NCBI RefSeq assembly: GCF_018688455.1
Contig: NZ_CP061319.1
Coordinates: forward strand, 682,001 to 746,000
Source of the DNA: Polynucleobacter sp. AM-7D1
GTDB lineage: Bacteria; Pseudomonadota; Gammaproteobacteria; Burkholderiales; Burkholderiaceae
Reading direction: 5' to 3'
DNA: 64,000 nucleotides
Shown here: positions 16,974 through 26,390 of the stretch, in pieces
Position numbering within the stretch: the first letter of the stretch is position 1
Layout: each line of letters begins with the position of its first letter
Position numbers and translations under genes: made by a program
The notes under the pieces: generated by a model
Database searches by the model: none
Told to the model about the DNA's origin: nothing
Seen by the model: only the letters and a program-made list of their open reading frames with translations

Positions 16974-18416
16974 ATGAAGCTCCTCATAGCCCTGTATTTC
17001 TATATTCTTGCCACTATTCAGTTGGGCTTGCTATTGGGTGTCTATCACTACTATCGCTCTCAAAGTGCTGTTAGGCCAAGCGCTTATTGGATGGGATCTT
17101 TGGTGGTGAGTATTTTGGCCTTAGCCATCTTTGGCACTGGAGTTTTGACTATTGAGGATGTATCAAAGCCAGAATTTAATTTCACCATAGCCAATACATT
17201 GTTCTATGTGGCCGCTATTTTGCAATTGCTATTTTGTAGGTCACTGAATCAGCCAATTAGTAAACGAATCGAATACGCCTTCATATTTTCGGTCTTGATT
17301 TTCATTCCATTCTTTGAGTGGATGCGGATTCATGGCACATTCGAAATCCGAACTGCAGTCATTTGTGTCATTACTGGATCTTTCTTTATTTGGCAGATTG
17401 TTCAATTACGCGAAAAGAGAAAGTCCACTCCTTCAAAGCAATTAATGTATTTGCAATATGCCACTACTGCAGAATTATTTTTTGCTATTGGGCGGCTCTC
17501 TGTAGTCGTTGCATCTGGTTTCACTATTCGTCAGGTTGAGCAGATTCCTCAATTTTTGATTCTTCTGACAATCATGCAAATCGTGATGAACACGCTGGCT
17601 TACATTGCCATTGGTGGTTATTGGTCTGAGCGTATTGCATTAGCAAGCGCTCAATCGCAAACTGAGAATAAAGAAATTAAATCCTTGTTGATGGAGCGTG
17701 AAAATCTCATCTCCAATTTACTGAAGGCCAATAAAACTGTGGCAACAGGAGCTTTGTCAGCCTCTATAGCCCATGAGCTTAACCAGCCCTTGGGGGCCTC
17801 GCAACTGAATATTCAGTTTCTACAGAAGAAGTTATCTGAAGGTCATTTGACTGCCGAGCAGAATCAAGAGATTCTGGCTGCATTACTGGCTGATAACCAG
17901 CGCGCTACCAATATCATTCAATCGTTGCGCTCTATATTCTCTGATGGAAAGATTGGCGCCGAACAGATCGAGCTTGACGAATTAATCGAATCTATTCTCA
18001 AGATTACTAAGCCAGAAATTCAGGCCAAGAATATTCAAGTGGTTCTAGATCTGCGCTCGAATTCGGTAATTAACGTTAATCGTGGTGAGATCCAGCAAGT
18101 GCTTCTGAATCTCATTAATAACGCAATCCAGGCCCTAAGTGAATCCACTCGATCCTCTCGAATGCTCCAGATTGAGAGTCGAGATGTTTCTGGGGGTGTT
18201 CAATTGCTTATCTCTGACAATGGCGGCGGCGTTCCAATTGATGCCCAGATACACTTATTTGAATTGCTCTCCAATAGCAATAAGCGTTCAGGCATGGGCT
18301 TGGGTTTATGGCTTTGCCAACATATTGTTTCTCGTCACGGTGGCAGCATTCGTTATGAGGATGCCTCTAGCGGCGGGGCTCAATTTACCGTCTTTTTGCC
18401 ATCCACCCAAGACTAG
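16974..18416 (+). CDS. Membrane sensor histidine kinase, orphan
   Basis: A 480-residue kinase. Residues 1 to about 225 contain seven hydrophobic segments and no large periplasmic domain, so the membrane region itself, or a bound cofactor, may sense. A short coiled linker leads to the kinase core: H-box SIAHELNQPLGAS with phospho-acceptor His267, N-box VLLNLINNAIQAL, G1 ISDNGGGVP and G2 GMGLGLWLCQHIV. No response regulator is next to it. It lies 59 bp after the cytochrome b561 gene, and two-component genes accompany SHP clusters elsewhere, so a link to the cytochromes is plausible. A weak TACGAT lies 7 nt before the ATG. Confidence 0.88.
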   Translation: MKLLIALYFYILATIQLGLLLGVYHYYRSQSAVRPSAYWMGSLVVSILALAIFGTGVLTIEDVSKPEFNFTIANTLFYVAAILQLLFCRSLNQPISKRIEYAFIFSVLIFIPFFEWMRIHGTFEIRTAVICVITGSFFIWQIVQLREKRKSTPSKQLMYLQYATTAELFFAIGRLSVVVASGFTIRQVEQIPQFLILLTIMQIVMNTLAYIAIGGYWSERIALASAQSQTENKEIKSLLMERENLISNLLKANKTVATGALSASIAHELNQPLGASQLNIQFLQKKLSEGHLTAEQNQEILAALLADNQRATNIIQSLRSIFSDGKIGAEQIELDELIESILKITKPEIQAKNIQVVLDLRSNSVINVNRGEIQQVLLNLINNAIQALSESTRSSRMLQIESRDVSGGVQLLISDNGGGVPIDAQIHLFELLSNSNKRSGMGLGLWLCQHIVSRHGGSIRYEDASSGGAQFTVFLPSTQD

Positions 18417-18510
18417 CTTACTAGCTGTAGGGCTAATTGCCCAATGGCAGCCCATTCTTTACATTCGATAAGTAGCTTTTTACCAATATTCGCATTAGCT
18501 CAAGGCCAAC

Positions 18511-20613
18511 ATGAAAACCCAATTAACTCTGATTGCTGCATCTATCGCACTCATTTCTGGAAATGCTGTTTTTGCAGCTGGCGGCGGTGGAGTCGTTGCT
18601 GATCCTGGCGCAATGCAGGGTAAGCACTTTGACGCTAAAGGCAAAGCCCCCTCGACCTTTACGGTGGAGCTGCAGAATGGCTTACGCAAAACCCTGCCTT
18701 TCGAAGACAAGCGTGATTTTGAAGAATCCAAGAGGGGTTTCATCGCTGCTCCTGCTTATAAAACCATCATGGCAGATGCAGGTAACGTAGCCTGGGATAT
18801 GGGTAGCTATGAGTTCTTATTGCAGGGCAAGGATTTTGATAGCGTTCATCCATCTTTACAGCGCCAAGCCATTCTTAATATGGGATATGGTCTCTATGAA
18901 GTCGTCCCAGGAAAGATTTATCAAGTACGCGGCTTTGACTTATCCAATATTAGTTTTGTTAAAACCAATACCGGTTGGATTGTCTTTGATCCACTGACCT
19001 CCAAAGAGACTGCAAGAGCAGCTTTGGAATTAGTTAACGAGAAGCTAGGCAAGCGTCCAGTTGTTGCGGTGGTGTATTCCCACTCCCATGCTGATCACTT
19101 TGGTGGTGTGCGTGGTGTGGTTGATGAGGCTGATGTAAAGAGCGGCAAAGTGAAGATCATTGCTCCGGCTGGCTTTATGGATCATGCTGTTGCAGAGAAC
19201 GTATACGCAGGCAATGCCATGACACGCCGTCTGTATTTTCAGTACGGTGTTTTATTGCCGCGCAGCCCATTTGGTCACGTTGATCAATCCATTGGTAAAA
19301 ACACAGCCGCAGGCAATCTCGGCTTAATCGAACCTACCATTCTCATTAATGAGCCATTTGAAAAAATGACAGTAGATGGCGTGGAGATGGAGTTTCAAAA
19401 TACGCCAGGTACAGAAGCGCCCGCTGAGATGAATACTTATTTCCCACAGATGAAGGCATTCTGGGCTGCTGAAAACATTACCGGCACCATTCATAACATC
19501 TATACCTTGCGTGGTGCTTTAGTGCGCGATGCCTTGGCATGGTCCAAGAATATTAATAATGCCCTATATCGCTATGGCAACGAAGCACAGGTGATGTTTG
19601 CTTCTCATTCATGGCCACGCTGGGGCAATGATCGCGTGCAGGAAGTCATGCGTACTCAGCGCGATAGTTACGCCCACTTGAATAATGAAGTTCTGCATTT
19701 GGCGAATAATGGCGTCACGATCAATGAAGTGCATAACGTTTACAAGCAGCCAGAGAGCTTAAAGTCTCAGTGGGCAGCGCATAGCTACCATGGCTCAGAG
19801 GAGCACAACAGTCGTGCGGTCATCAATCGTTACCTGGGTTACTGGGATGCTAATCCTGCTACTTTGATTCCCTTATCACCAAAAGATTCTGCACCGTTAT
19901 ATGTCGAGATGATGGGTGGTGCCGGCAAGATCATGGCAAAGGGTAAGCAACTCTATAAACAAGGTAAATACCATGAAGCAATGGAGATTGTGAATAAATT
20001 GGTTTATGCAGAACCAAACAACACAGCAGCTAAAGATTTGCTAGCGGATATTTTTGAACAAATTGGTTACCAAAAGGAAAGTCCAAGTGTGCGTAATAGT
20101 TTCTTGGGCGCTGCCTACGAACTGCGTCACGGTATGCCTTCTGGAGCATCACCAAAGACTAATGGCCCTGACATGATCAGAGCAATGACTACTGAGCTAT
20201 GGCTCAATGCCTTAGCCATTAGCATGGATAGTAAAAAGGCTGCGGGTATGAAGTTCACTATTAATCTCGACACCCCAGATAATGGTGAAAAGTTTGTAAT
20301 CGAGATGAGTAATTCTGCGCTAACTAATATCAAAGGCTATCAGGATAAAAACCCCAACCTGACTATCATCGTGAACCGTAGCGACTTAGAGAAAGTCATG
20401 GGTGGTCAAACTACCTTTGAAAAACTCCAAGCCGAAGGAAAGGCTAAATTTGAAGGTGACCGTAAAGCATTTGATCAATTGCGAAGCACGATGACTACTT
20501 TTACACCGGACTTTGAGTTGATGCCTGGTACCAAATCTAAAAAAGCCCCACCTGCTCAATCAATCAAAGAACCATTTGAGGCTCCTCCGATCGCCAATTC
20601 AGATGGTGCTTAA
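18511..20613 (+). CDS. Linear primary-alkylsulfatase (SdsA1/BDS1 type), metallo-beta-lactamase fold
   Basis: A 700-residue exported enzyme. The signal peptide ends at NAVFAAGGGG. The metallo-beta-lactamase domain carries the zinc motif HSHADH (His191, His193, Asp195, His196), with further ligand candidates in NTPGTEAPAEMNTYFP, AAENITGTIHN and ASHSWPRWGND. A helical dimerisation part follows (about 450-560), and the C-terminal 130 residues resemble the SCP2-like domain that binds the alkyl chain in SdsA1. It hydrolyses sulfate esters such as dodecyl sulfate to the alcohol and sulfate. It is a single gene ended by a strong terminator. The link to the upstream kinase is unknown. Confidence 0.9.
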   Translation: MKTQLTLIAASIALISGNAVFAAGGGGVVADPGAMQGKHFDAKGKAPSTFTVELQNGLRKTLPFEDKRDFEESKRGFIAAPAYKTIMADAGNVAWDMGSYEFLLQGKDFDSVHPSLQRQAILNMGYGLYEVVPGKIYQVRGFDLSNISFVKTNTGWIVFDPLTSKETARAALELVNEKLGKRPVVAVVYSHSHADHFGGVRGVVDEADVKSGKVKIIAPAGFMDHAVAENVYAGNAMTRRLYFQYGVLLPRSPFGHVDQSIGKNTAAGNLGLIEPTILINEPFEKMTVDGVEMEFQNTPGTEAPAEMNTYFPQMKAFWAAENITGTIHNIYTLRGALVRDALAWSKNINNALYRYGNEAQVMFASHSWPRWGNDRVQEVMRTQRDSYAHLNNEVLHLANNGVTINEVHNVYKQPESLKSQWAAHSYHGSEEHNSRAVINRYLGYWDANPATLIPLSPKDSAPLYVEMMGGAGKIMAKGKQLYKQGKYHEAMEIVNKLVYAEPNNTAAKDLLADIFEQIGYQKESPSVRNSFLGAAYELRHGMPSGASPKTNGPDMIRAMTTELWLNALAISMDSKKAAGMKFTINLDTPDNGEKFVIEMSNSALTNIKGYQDKNPNLTIIVNRSDLEKVMGGQTTFEKLQAEGKAKFEGDRKAFDQLRSTMTTFTPDFELMPGTKSKKAPPAQSIKEPFEAPPIANSDGA

Positions 20614-20652
20614 TGAAGTCACATTGTGATTAGATCGGTAATTGTGAAATAG

Positions 20653-20683
20653 AAAATGGGCTCCTGGGAGCCCATTTTTTTAT
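20653..20683. terminator. Bidirectional terminator between alkylsulfatase and CoA-transferase genes
   Basis: Stem AAAATGGGCT with AGCCCATTTT around CCTGGG, followed by a run of seven T on the plus strand. The minus-strand T tract is shorter but usable. Confidence 0.85.
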
Positions 20684-20700
20684 CTAAATGCGTTGGTAAC

Positions 20701-21915
20701 TCAGGCTGCGAAAGCGCCACCATCTTCTAGCGATTTCAGTTCGTCACCGGCAATACCCAATTCCTGAAGCACCTCATTGGTGTGCTCCCCAAGCAGTGGG
20801 GGATGTCTAGATACCTGCTGTGGAGTCCCCATCATCTTGACAGCAAAGCCGATATTTGGAACCTTGCCTTCAATCGGATGATCGATTTCCATGCGCATCT
20901 TGCGATGCTTGCCATGTTCGCTATCAAACGCCTGAGGATAGGTGTTGATTGGCCCTGCTGGGATGCCAGCCGCTAGCAGGAGATCCACCCATTCTTCACT
21001 GGTTTTAGTAACGAAAGTCTTTTCAAGTTCAGATGCCAGTATTAAGCGATTGGCAAGACGCAAGGGATTCGTTCTAAATAATGGATCCTCAAACAATTCA
21101 GGGCGCCCAATTTTGTCGCAGAGCAGTTTCCATAGTTTTTGATTCGTAGCGCCCATGACAAAGTAGCCGTCAGAGGCCTTCATGGCCTGATAGGGTGCAC
21201 TCATATGATTAGCAGTACCAAGCTTGTAGGGTTCAACACCAGTGCCCCAGTACTGGGCTGTATCCCAAATTGAAAACGCTAGTGCGGAATCAAATAGAGA
21301 TGCGTCAATGAATTGACCCTCACCTGATTTGGTTTTACCAATATAAGCAGACAGAATTCCATAGACTGCAAAGAGGGCGCAACCAATATCAGCTACTGGA
21401 ACGCCTGCTTTTACTGGAGGGCCATCGGGATAGCCAGTCACACTCATGACGCCGGACATGGCCTGTGCCATCAAATCAAAACCCGGGCGGTCAGCCCATG
21501 GACCTGTTTGACCAAATCCAGAGATGCTAGCGTAGACCAAACCTGGGTTGATATCTTTGAGTGTTTGGTAATCGATGCCGAGTTTTTTCATGACCCCAGG
21601 TCGATAGTTTTCAACCAAGATATCTGCAGTCTTCACTAATTCAAAGAAGACTTTTTTACCAGCGTCAGTTTTTAGATTGAGAGTAACGCTACGCTTATTG
21701 CGATTCATATTCAGAAAGCCCATGCTATCTGAACCTTTCATCTTGAATCCCATGGCACCACGAGTTTGGTCACCCGTGCCTGGAGGTTCAATTTTGATGA
21801 CATCTGCACCTAGGTCGGCAAGCAGCATGCAGCAGTAGGGGCCCGCCATGACTTGACTCACATCAAGTACCCTAACGCCCGCCAGTGGCAGGGGTTTACT
21901 ATTTAAAGCGTTCAT
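20701..21915 (-). CDS. CaiB/BaiF family (class III) CoA-transferase
   Basis: A 404-residue cytoplasmic enzyme moving CoA between carboxylic acids. It opens LAGVRVLDVSQVMAGPYC, then LADLGADVIKIEPP, NMNRNKRSVTLNLK and VENYRPGVMKKLG. The expected catalytic aspartate lies in PGFDLMAQAMSG. The late GIPAGPINTYPQAFDSEH is typical. The substrate pair cannot be told. The divergent neighbour is a crotonase-fold protein, so the two may act in one acyl-CoA route. ATG 21915 has no clear Shine-Dalgarno site. Confidence 0.9.
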   Translation of the reverse strand: MNALNSKPLPLAGVRVLDVSQVMAGPYCCMLLADLGADVIKIEPPGTGDQTRGAMGFKMKGSDSMGFLNMNRNKRSVTLNLKTDAGKKVFFELVKTADILVENYRPGVMKKLGIDYQTLKDINPGLVYASISGFGQTGPWADRPGFDLMAQAMSGVMSVTGYPDGPPVKAGVPVADIGCALFAVYGILSAYIGKTKSGEGQFIDASLFDSALAFSIWDTAQYWGTGVEPYKLGTANHMSAPYQAMKASDGYFVMGATNQKLWKLLCDKIGRPELFEDPLFRTNPLRLANRLILASELEKTFVTKTSEEWVDLLLAAGIPAGPINTYPQAFDSEHGKHRKMRMEIDHPIEGKVPNIGFAVKMMGTPQQVSRHPPLLGEHTNEVLQELGIAGDELKSLEDGGAFAA

Positions 21916-22028
21916 TTTGTCTCAATTATTTTTATGTTTAGAATGAAGTGCTAATAATAGCTGTCAATATAAATCAAATAGAGAGACCTTGTTGTGAGCC
22001 TAGCCCATAGGCTTCATTGATCAATTTC

Positions 22029-22832
22029 ATGGCCAATACCGAAGCTTCCAAAACGCCGTCACTTGCCGAAGTTCATTTAGAGCTTCGTAACGGTATGGCA
22101 TTCATTACCTTTGATCATGTAACTGCGCGCAATGCAATGACTGCGCAGATGTATCAAAGCTTAAAGACCATTTGCCAAGATTTAGCTATGAACTCCGCGG
22201 TACGAGTTGCCATTCTGCGCGGCGCCGGTGGTAAATCTTTTGTCTCCGGTAGTGATATCGCCCAGTTCGCCAGCTTTACATCTGGTGAGGATGGTATTCG
22301 CTATGAGGAAGGAATTGACGACTACCTTGCTCCATTAGCCATGTTGCCCATCCCCACCATCGCAGTCATTGATGGCATGGCAGTAGGCGGTGGACTTGCT
22401 ATTGCGAGTTGCTGTGACTTTCGCATCTCTACGCCAGATGCGCGCTTTGGAGTACCAATTGCCAAGACACTGGGCAATTGTCTATCTGCTGGCAATGTAG
22501 CTTGGCTTGCTGCACATCTTGGTATCAATATCGTCAAACGCATGTTGCTATTGGCTGAGCTCGTGACTGCACCAGAATTACTCAAGCAAGGCTATCTATT
22601 GGCTAGTTATCCTGCTGAAGAACTTGAGCATGAAGCAAATCAGTTGGCAGAGCGTTTAATGAACTTAGCTCCCATCACACAAAAATCCACTAAGCAAACG
22701 CTGGCAAGAATAATTAAGAATAACTTGCCAGATTGCAGTGATTTAATTCGAGAATGCTACGGCAGTGAGGACTTTAAGAATGGGGTGACTGCATTTTTGG
22801 ATGGAAAGCCACCCATCTGGACAGGAAAGTAA
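22029..22832 (+). CDS. Enoyl-CoA hydratase/isomerase (crotonase) family protein with altered active site
   Basis: A 267-residue crotonase-fold protein. The oxyanion-hole parts are clear: GAGGKSFVSGSDI and IDGMAVGGGLAIASCCDFRI. Where hydratases have FGxPE followed by the second glutamate block, this protein has FGVPIAKTLGNCLS, so the first catalytic glutamate is an isoleucine and the second region is also unlike hydratase. Simple enoyl-CoA hydration is therefore doubtful; an isomerase, hydrolase or other crotonase activity is more likely. ATG 22029 was preferred to a TTG 12 bp upstream. It is divergent from the CoA-transferase gene. Confidence 0.85.
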   Translation: MANTEASKTPSLAEVHLELRNGMAFITFDHVTARNAMTAQMYQSLKTICQDLAMNSAVRVAILRGAGGKSFVSGSDIAQFASFTSGEDGIRYEEGIDDYLAPLAMLPIPTIAVIDGMAVGGGLAIASCCDFRISTPDARFGVPIAKTLGNCLSAGNVAWLAAHLGINIVKRMLLLAELVTAPELLKQGYLLASYPAEELEHEANQLAERLMNLAPITQKSTKQTLARIIKNNLPDCSDLIRECYGSEDFKNGVTAFLDGKPPIWTGK

Positions 22833-22859
22833 TTCAGTTCCCAGACCAGTATCTAGTTC

Positions 22860-24068
22860 TTACAAAAACATCTCTTGTAAATTATTCAGGTAACGCAAGC
22901 CTTGTTCGGTAGCCTTAAGCTTGTTGGGGTTTGAATCTAATAAACCTTTTTTGCAGGCCTCATCCAATCCTTTTGAAACAACGTTTAGTGGTAAGCCTGT
23001 GCGCTCGCTAAAGGTGATGGTATCTACACCATCAGTGAGGCGCAATGTATTGAGCATGAATTCGAAAGGGAGATCTTTGCTTGGAATCTCCCTAGCTTCA
23101 ATCAAGGCATTACCTTTGCTTTCCATTGCCTGCATATAGGTCTCGGGGTGACGCTCGCGCACTTGTCGGGTGATTTTTTCTGGGAAGGAGATCTTTCCAT
23201 GGGCTCCTGCACCAATCCCGATGTAATCACCAAAGCGCCAGTAATTGAGATTGTGTTTGCACTCTTGATCTTTCTTGGCGTAGGCAGAGACCTCGTACCG
23301 TCTATAGCCAGCCGCTTCAAGAAGAGCTAAATTCTGCTCAAAGATCGCATCAATCTGATCTTCATTAGGCAATTTGGGTGGGAAATTGGCAAAGTAGGTA
23401 TTGGGCTCAAGCGTTAAGTTATAGAAAGATAGGTGCGGGGTCTTAAAGGAGAGCGCAGTTTCAATATCTGCTTTAGCAGCTTCCAAGGTTTGATTTGGTA
23501 GGCCGTACATCAAATCTAAATTGACCGACTTGAAGTGCTCCATAGCAATCTCAATAGCGCGCTTGGCTTCTTCGCCATTATGAATACGTCCCAAGGCTTT
23601 TAACTGCTCATCCTGAAAACTCTGGATGCCTAAAGAGACGCGATTGATGCCCGCCTTAGCAAAGCCTGCAAACTTATCAGTCTCCACAGAGCCTGGATTG
23701 GCTTCCATAGTGATCTCGCAATCGGGCTCTAGGTTTATCCGTGCCCGAATGGCAGAGAGCAATTCATTCATACCGTCAGCAGATAACAAGCTAGGCGTAC
23801 CTCCACCAATAAAGATGCTGTGGACTTGACGACCCCAGATGCGAGGCAGTTCTGTCTCGAGATCAGTAATAAGCGCTTTGATGTAGCGCGCCTCATCATA
23901 TCCCTGTGAAGCTTTCACGCCATTGCCCGCATCTTTAATTTGATGTGAGTTGAAGTCGCAATATGGACACTTCTTTTCGCACCACGGAAAATGAATGTAC
24001 AAAGACAGCGGAGGTAGGGCAGTGAGTTTTGGCGTAGTGGCCAAAACGGGATTAAGCGTGTTCAGCAC
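22860..24068 (-). CDS. hemW: Radical SAM heme chaperone HemW
   Basis: A 402-residue radical SAM protein. PLSLYIHFPWCEKKCPYCDF contains the C-x3-C-x2-C cluster motif, followed by the HemW-type IFIGGGTPSLL, EANPGSVE, RVSLGIQSFQDEQLKALGR and VNLDLMYGLPNQT. HemW relatives were once called anaerobic coproporphyrinogen oxidase but act as heme chaperones. The start is uncertain: GTG 24068 overlaps rdgB by 17 bp and gives a 30-residue lead to the cluster motif, as in relatives; GTG 24110 would overlap by 59 bp. It follows rdgB and rph on the same strand. Confidence 0.9.
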   Translation of the reverse strand: MLNTLNPVLATTPKLTALPPLSLYIHFPWCEKKCPYCDFNSHQIKDAGNGVKASQGYDEARYIKALITDLETELPRIWGRQVHSIFIGGGTPSLLSADGMNELLSAIRARINLEPDCEITMEANPGSVETDKFAGFAKAGINRVSLGIQSFQDEQLKALGRIHNGEEAKRAIEIAMEHFKSVNLDLMYGLPNQTLEAAKADIETALSFKTPHLSFYNLTLEPNTYFANFPPKLPNEDQIDAIFEQNLALLEAAGYRRYEVSAYAKKDQECKHNLNYWRFGDYIGIGAGAHGKISFPEKITRQVRERHPETYMQAMESKGNALIEAREIPSKDLPFEFMLNTLRLTDGVDTITFSERTGLPLNVVSKGLDEACKKGLLDSNPNKLKATEQGLRYLNNLQEMFL

Positions 24069-24651
24069 GGCTTTGAAGTTTTGCAATGAGTTCGCGTAAT
24101 GCTTGGCCACGGTGGCTAATAAGATTCTTCTCTGAAGATTCTAGTTCTGCGGCAGTGATGCCGAGCTCAGGCAAAAGGAAGTGCGGGTCGTAACCAAATC
24201 CATAACCTCCCTTGGCCTCATCAATCATTTGCCCATACCAGCGGGTTTGCACAATCAGTGGCTCTGGATCATTAGCGCTATTGACCATCACGAGCGCGCA
24301 GACATAATGCGCTCCACGATCCGCTTTCCCTTTCAGGGCTGCAATCAGTTTTTGATTGTTAGCAGCGCTATCCCCATCAACACCTGCATAACGTGCTGAG
24401 TAGACTCCAGGTGCGCCATCTAATGCGTGGGCACAAATTCCGGAATCATCGGCAAGAGCAGGTAGGCCACTAGCTGCGCTGGCATGACGTGCTTTAGCCA
24501 ACGCATTCTCAACAAAGGTGTGATGCGGCTCTTCTGCTGACGGAATGCCTAACTCACCCTGAGGGATAACCTGAAAATGAAAGGGCGCCAAGAGCTCCTG
24601 GAACTCTCGAACCTTACCGGCATTGTTAGAAGCGAGAACGAGTTTTTGCAC
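24052..24651 (-). CDS. rdgB: XTP/dITP diphosphatase (RdgB/HAM1)
   Basis: A 199-residue house-cleaning pyrophosphatase that removes ITP, dITP and XTP. The family start KLVLASNNAGKVREFQELL, the metal site LPALADDSGICAHALDGAPG with VYSARYAG, and GYGFGYDPHFLLPELGITAAE with SHRGQAL are all present. It starts at GTG 24651, 18 bp after the rph stop, and overlaps hemW. The run rph, rdgB, hemW is a common Burkholderiales operon. Confidence 0.95.
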   Translation of the reverse strand: MQKLVLASNNAGKVREFQELLAPFHFQVIPQGELGIPSAEEPHHTFVENALAKARHASAASGLPALADDSGICAHALDGAPGVYSARYAGVDGDSAANNQKLIAALKGKADRGAHYVCALVMVNSANDPEPLIVQTRWYGQMIDEAKGGYGFGYDPHFLLPELGITAAELESSEKNLISHRGQALRELIAKLQSRAEHA

Positions 24652-24669
24652 CTGCTACCCTTTGATCTT

Positions 24670-25401
24670 TTATTTAAATGCTTCTTTTTGGAGTTGCGTT
24701 AAATCCGCAATACCTTGCTCTGCTAAATCTAAGAGCGCGTTTAATTCAGAGCGGGAGAACGCTGCGCCTTCAGCGGTACCTTGCACTTCAATCATTCCGC
24801 CTTTGCCGGTCATAACGACATTCATATCCGTATCGCAAGAAGAGTCCTCTGGGTAATCCAAATCAAGCACTGGGACACCTTGGTAGATGCCAACAGAAAT
24901 CGCTGCAACGCTATCAATAATAGGATCTGACTTGAGTACACCACTTTGCAGGAGAGTATTAATCGCATCACGTGCGGCAACATAAGCGCCCGTAATCGAT
25001 GCAGTCCTGGTTCCACCGTCAGCCTGTAAGACATCACAGTCAAGATGGATAGTTCTTTCACCCAATATTTTGAGATCAAAGACGCTACGCATCGCACGGC
25101 CAATCAAGCGCTGAATCTCTTGTGTGCGACCAGACTGCTTACCTCGTGCAGCTTCACGATCGCTACGGGTGTGAGTGGAGCGGGGGAGCATGCCGTATTC
25201 AGCGGTAACCCAGCCTTCACCTGAGCCTTTTTTATGAGGAGGTACCTTTTCCAGAACACTGGCGGTACAGAGCACCTTGGTGTCACCAAAGGCAATCAGA
25301 ACTGAGCCTTCTGCATGCTTAGTAAAAGCACGGCTGATACTCACTGGGCGCAATTGCGTAGGGGTGCGGCCACTAGGGCGGGTGATGTTGGGCTTGGTCA
25401 T
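24670..25401 (-). CDS. rph: Ribonuclease PH
   Basis: A 243-residue phosphorolytic 3' exoribonuclease that trims tRNA precursors. Motifs: [15 protein letters not shown] at the start, [40 protein letters not shown], then [17 protein letters not shown] and [23 protein letters not shown] 25401 fits the family start and has AGGA upstream; the open frame before it overlaps the divergent yicC start. Only 32 bp separate the two start codons. Confidence 0.96.
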   Translation of the reverse strand: MTKPNITRPSGRTPTQLRPVSISRAFTKHAEGSVLIAFGDTKVLCTASVLEKVPPHKKGSGEGWVTAEYGMLPRSTHTRSDREAARGKQSGRTQEIQRLIGRAMRSVFDLKILGERTIHLDCDVLQADGGTRTASITGAYVAARDAINTLLQSGVLKSDPIIDSVAAISVGIYQGVPVLDLDYPEDSSCDTDMNVVMTGKGGMIEVQGTAEGAAFSRSELNALLDLAEQGIADLTQLQKEAFK

Positions 25402-25433
25402 GGGGTTTGGTCCTAAAGATCTACAATGTCCAT

Positions 25434-26369
25434 ATGATATCGAGCATGACTGGTTATGGCAGCGCTTCACGCCAAGTCTCCCTAGGAGCTGGTGTAGTAG
25501 CTGATCTGCAGGTGGAATGTCGGGCTGTCAACAGCCGCTTTCTGGATTTGGGCTTTCGTCTTCCGGACGAGTGTCGCGGGGCTGAGCCTGCCTTAAGAGA
25601 AATGGCGACTCAAAGCCTATCTCGAGGCAAGGTCGAGTTTCGGGCCGCATGGCGCGTTAATTCGGGTGCAGCGGGAGCTGCCAAAGCCAACCCCCATGCC
25701 TTGGGTGCCTTAAACAAAGATCGTTTAGACGCCCTATATACCTTGCAGGAGCATGCTCAAGTCGCTTTTCCTCATGCTGAAGCATTGCGGATTGCGGATA
25801 TTTTGCGCTGGCCTGGCATTGTTTCTGAACCAAGAGGTGAGGAAGAGGGTTGGATTGCCGCTACTGTGGAAGCTGGTCGCGCAGCTTTAACTGCCTTAAT
25901 GGATAGCCGCCATGCAGAAGGCAAGGCCTTAGTCACAGTATTAACCACCATCACAAGCAAAATGCGTGAGATTGTGAAGAGCATTGAGCCTAAGGTGCCG
26001 GCTTACGTTTCTCAGTACCAAGAAAAACTCACTGAACGCTTGGCTGAAGCATTAGCAGCTCAAGAGCAGGGCAAGGGCAGTTCTGGCACGGAGTTGATGG
26101 AGCGTATTCGTCAGGAAGTGGTGCTCTACGCAGTTCGTATCGATGTTGCGGAAGAGTTTGCTCGACTCAAGACTCATCTTCAGGCAGTGGATACTGCACT
26201 GGCAGGTAAAGGGCCAGTAGGAAAACGTTTAGATTTCTTGATGCAAGAGTTGAATCGTGAAGCCAACACCTTGAGCTCCAAATCTGTTTCAGAAGAATGT
26301 ACTCAAGCTGCCTTAGAGCTCAAGCTCTTGATTGAGCAGATGCGTGAACAAGTCCAAAATTTAGAGTAA
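25434..26369 (+). CDS. yicC: YicC/YloC family endoribonuclease
   Basis: A 311-residue protein with the family start [29 protein letters not shown], and the C-terminal DUF1732 block [20 protein letters not shown] with [16 protein letters not shown]. YicC is a hexameric endoribonuclease acting on RNA. ATG 25434 is fixed by homology. TACAAT (25422-25427) stands exactly 6 nt before it and no Shine-Dalgarno site is seen, so its mRNA may begin at the start codon. It leads the run yicC, gmk, rpoZ, spoT. Confidence 0.93.
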   Translation: MISSMTGYGSASRQVSLGAGVVADLQVECRAVNSRFLDLGFRLPDECRGAEPALREMATQSLSRGKVEFRAAWRVNSGAAGAAKANPHALGALNKDRLDALYTLQEHAQVAFPHAEALRIADILRWPGIVSEPRGEEEGWIAATVEAGRAALTALMDSRHAEGKALVTVLTTITSKMREIVKSIEPKVPAYVSQYQEKLTERLAEALAAQEQGKGSSGTELMERIRQEVVLYAVRIDVAEEFARLKTHLQAVDTALAGKGPVGKRLDFLMQELNREANTLSSKSVSEECTQAALELKLLIEQMREQVQNLE

Positions 26370-26390
26370 CCATCCCTTACACAAATTATT

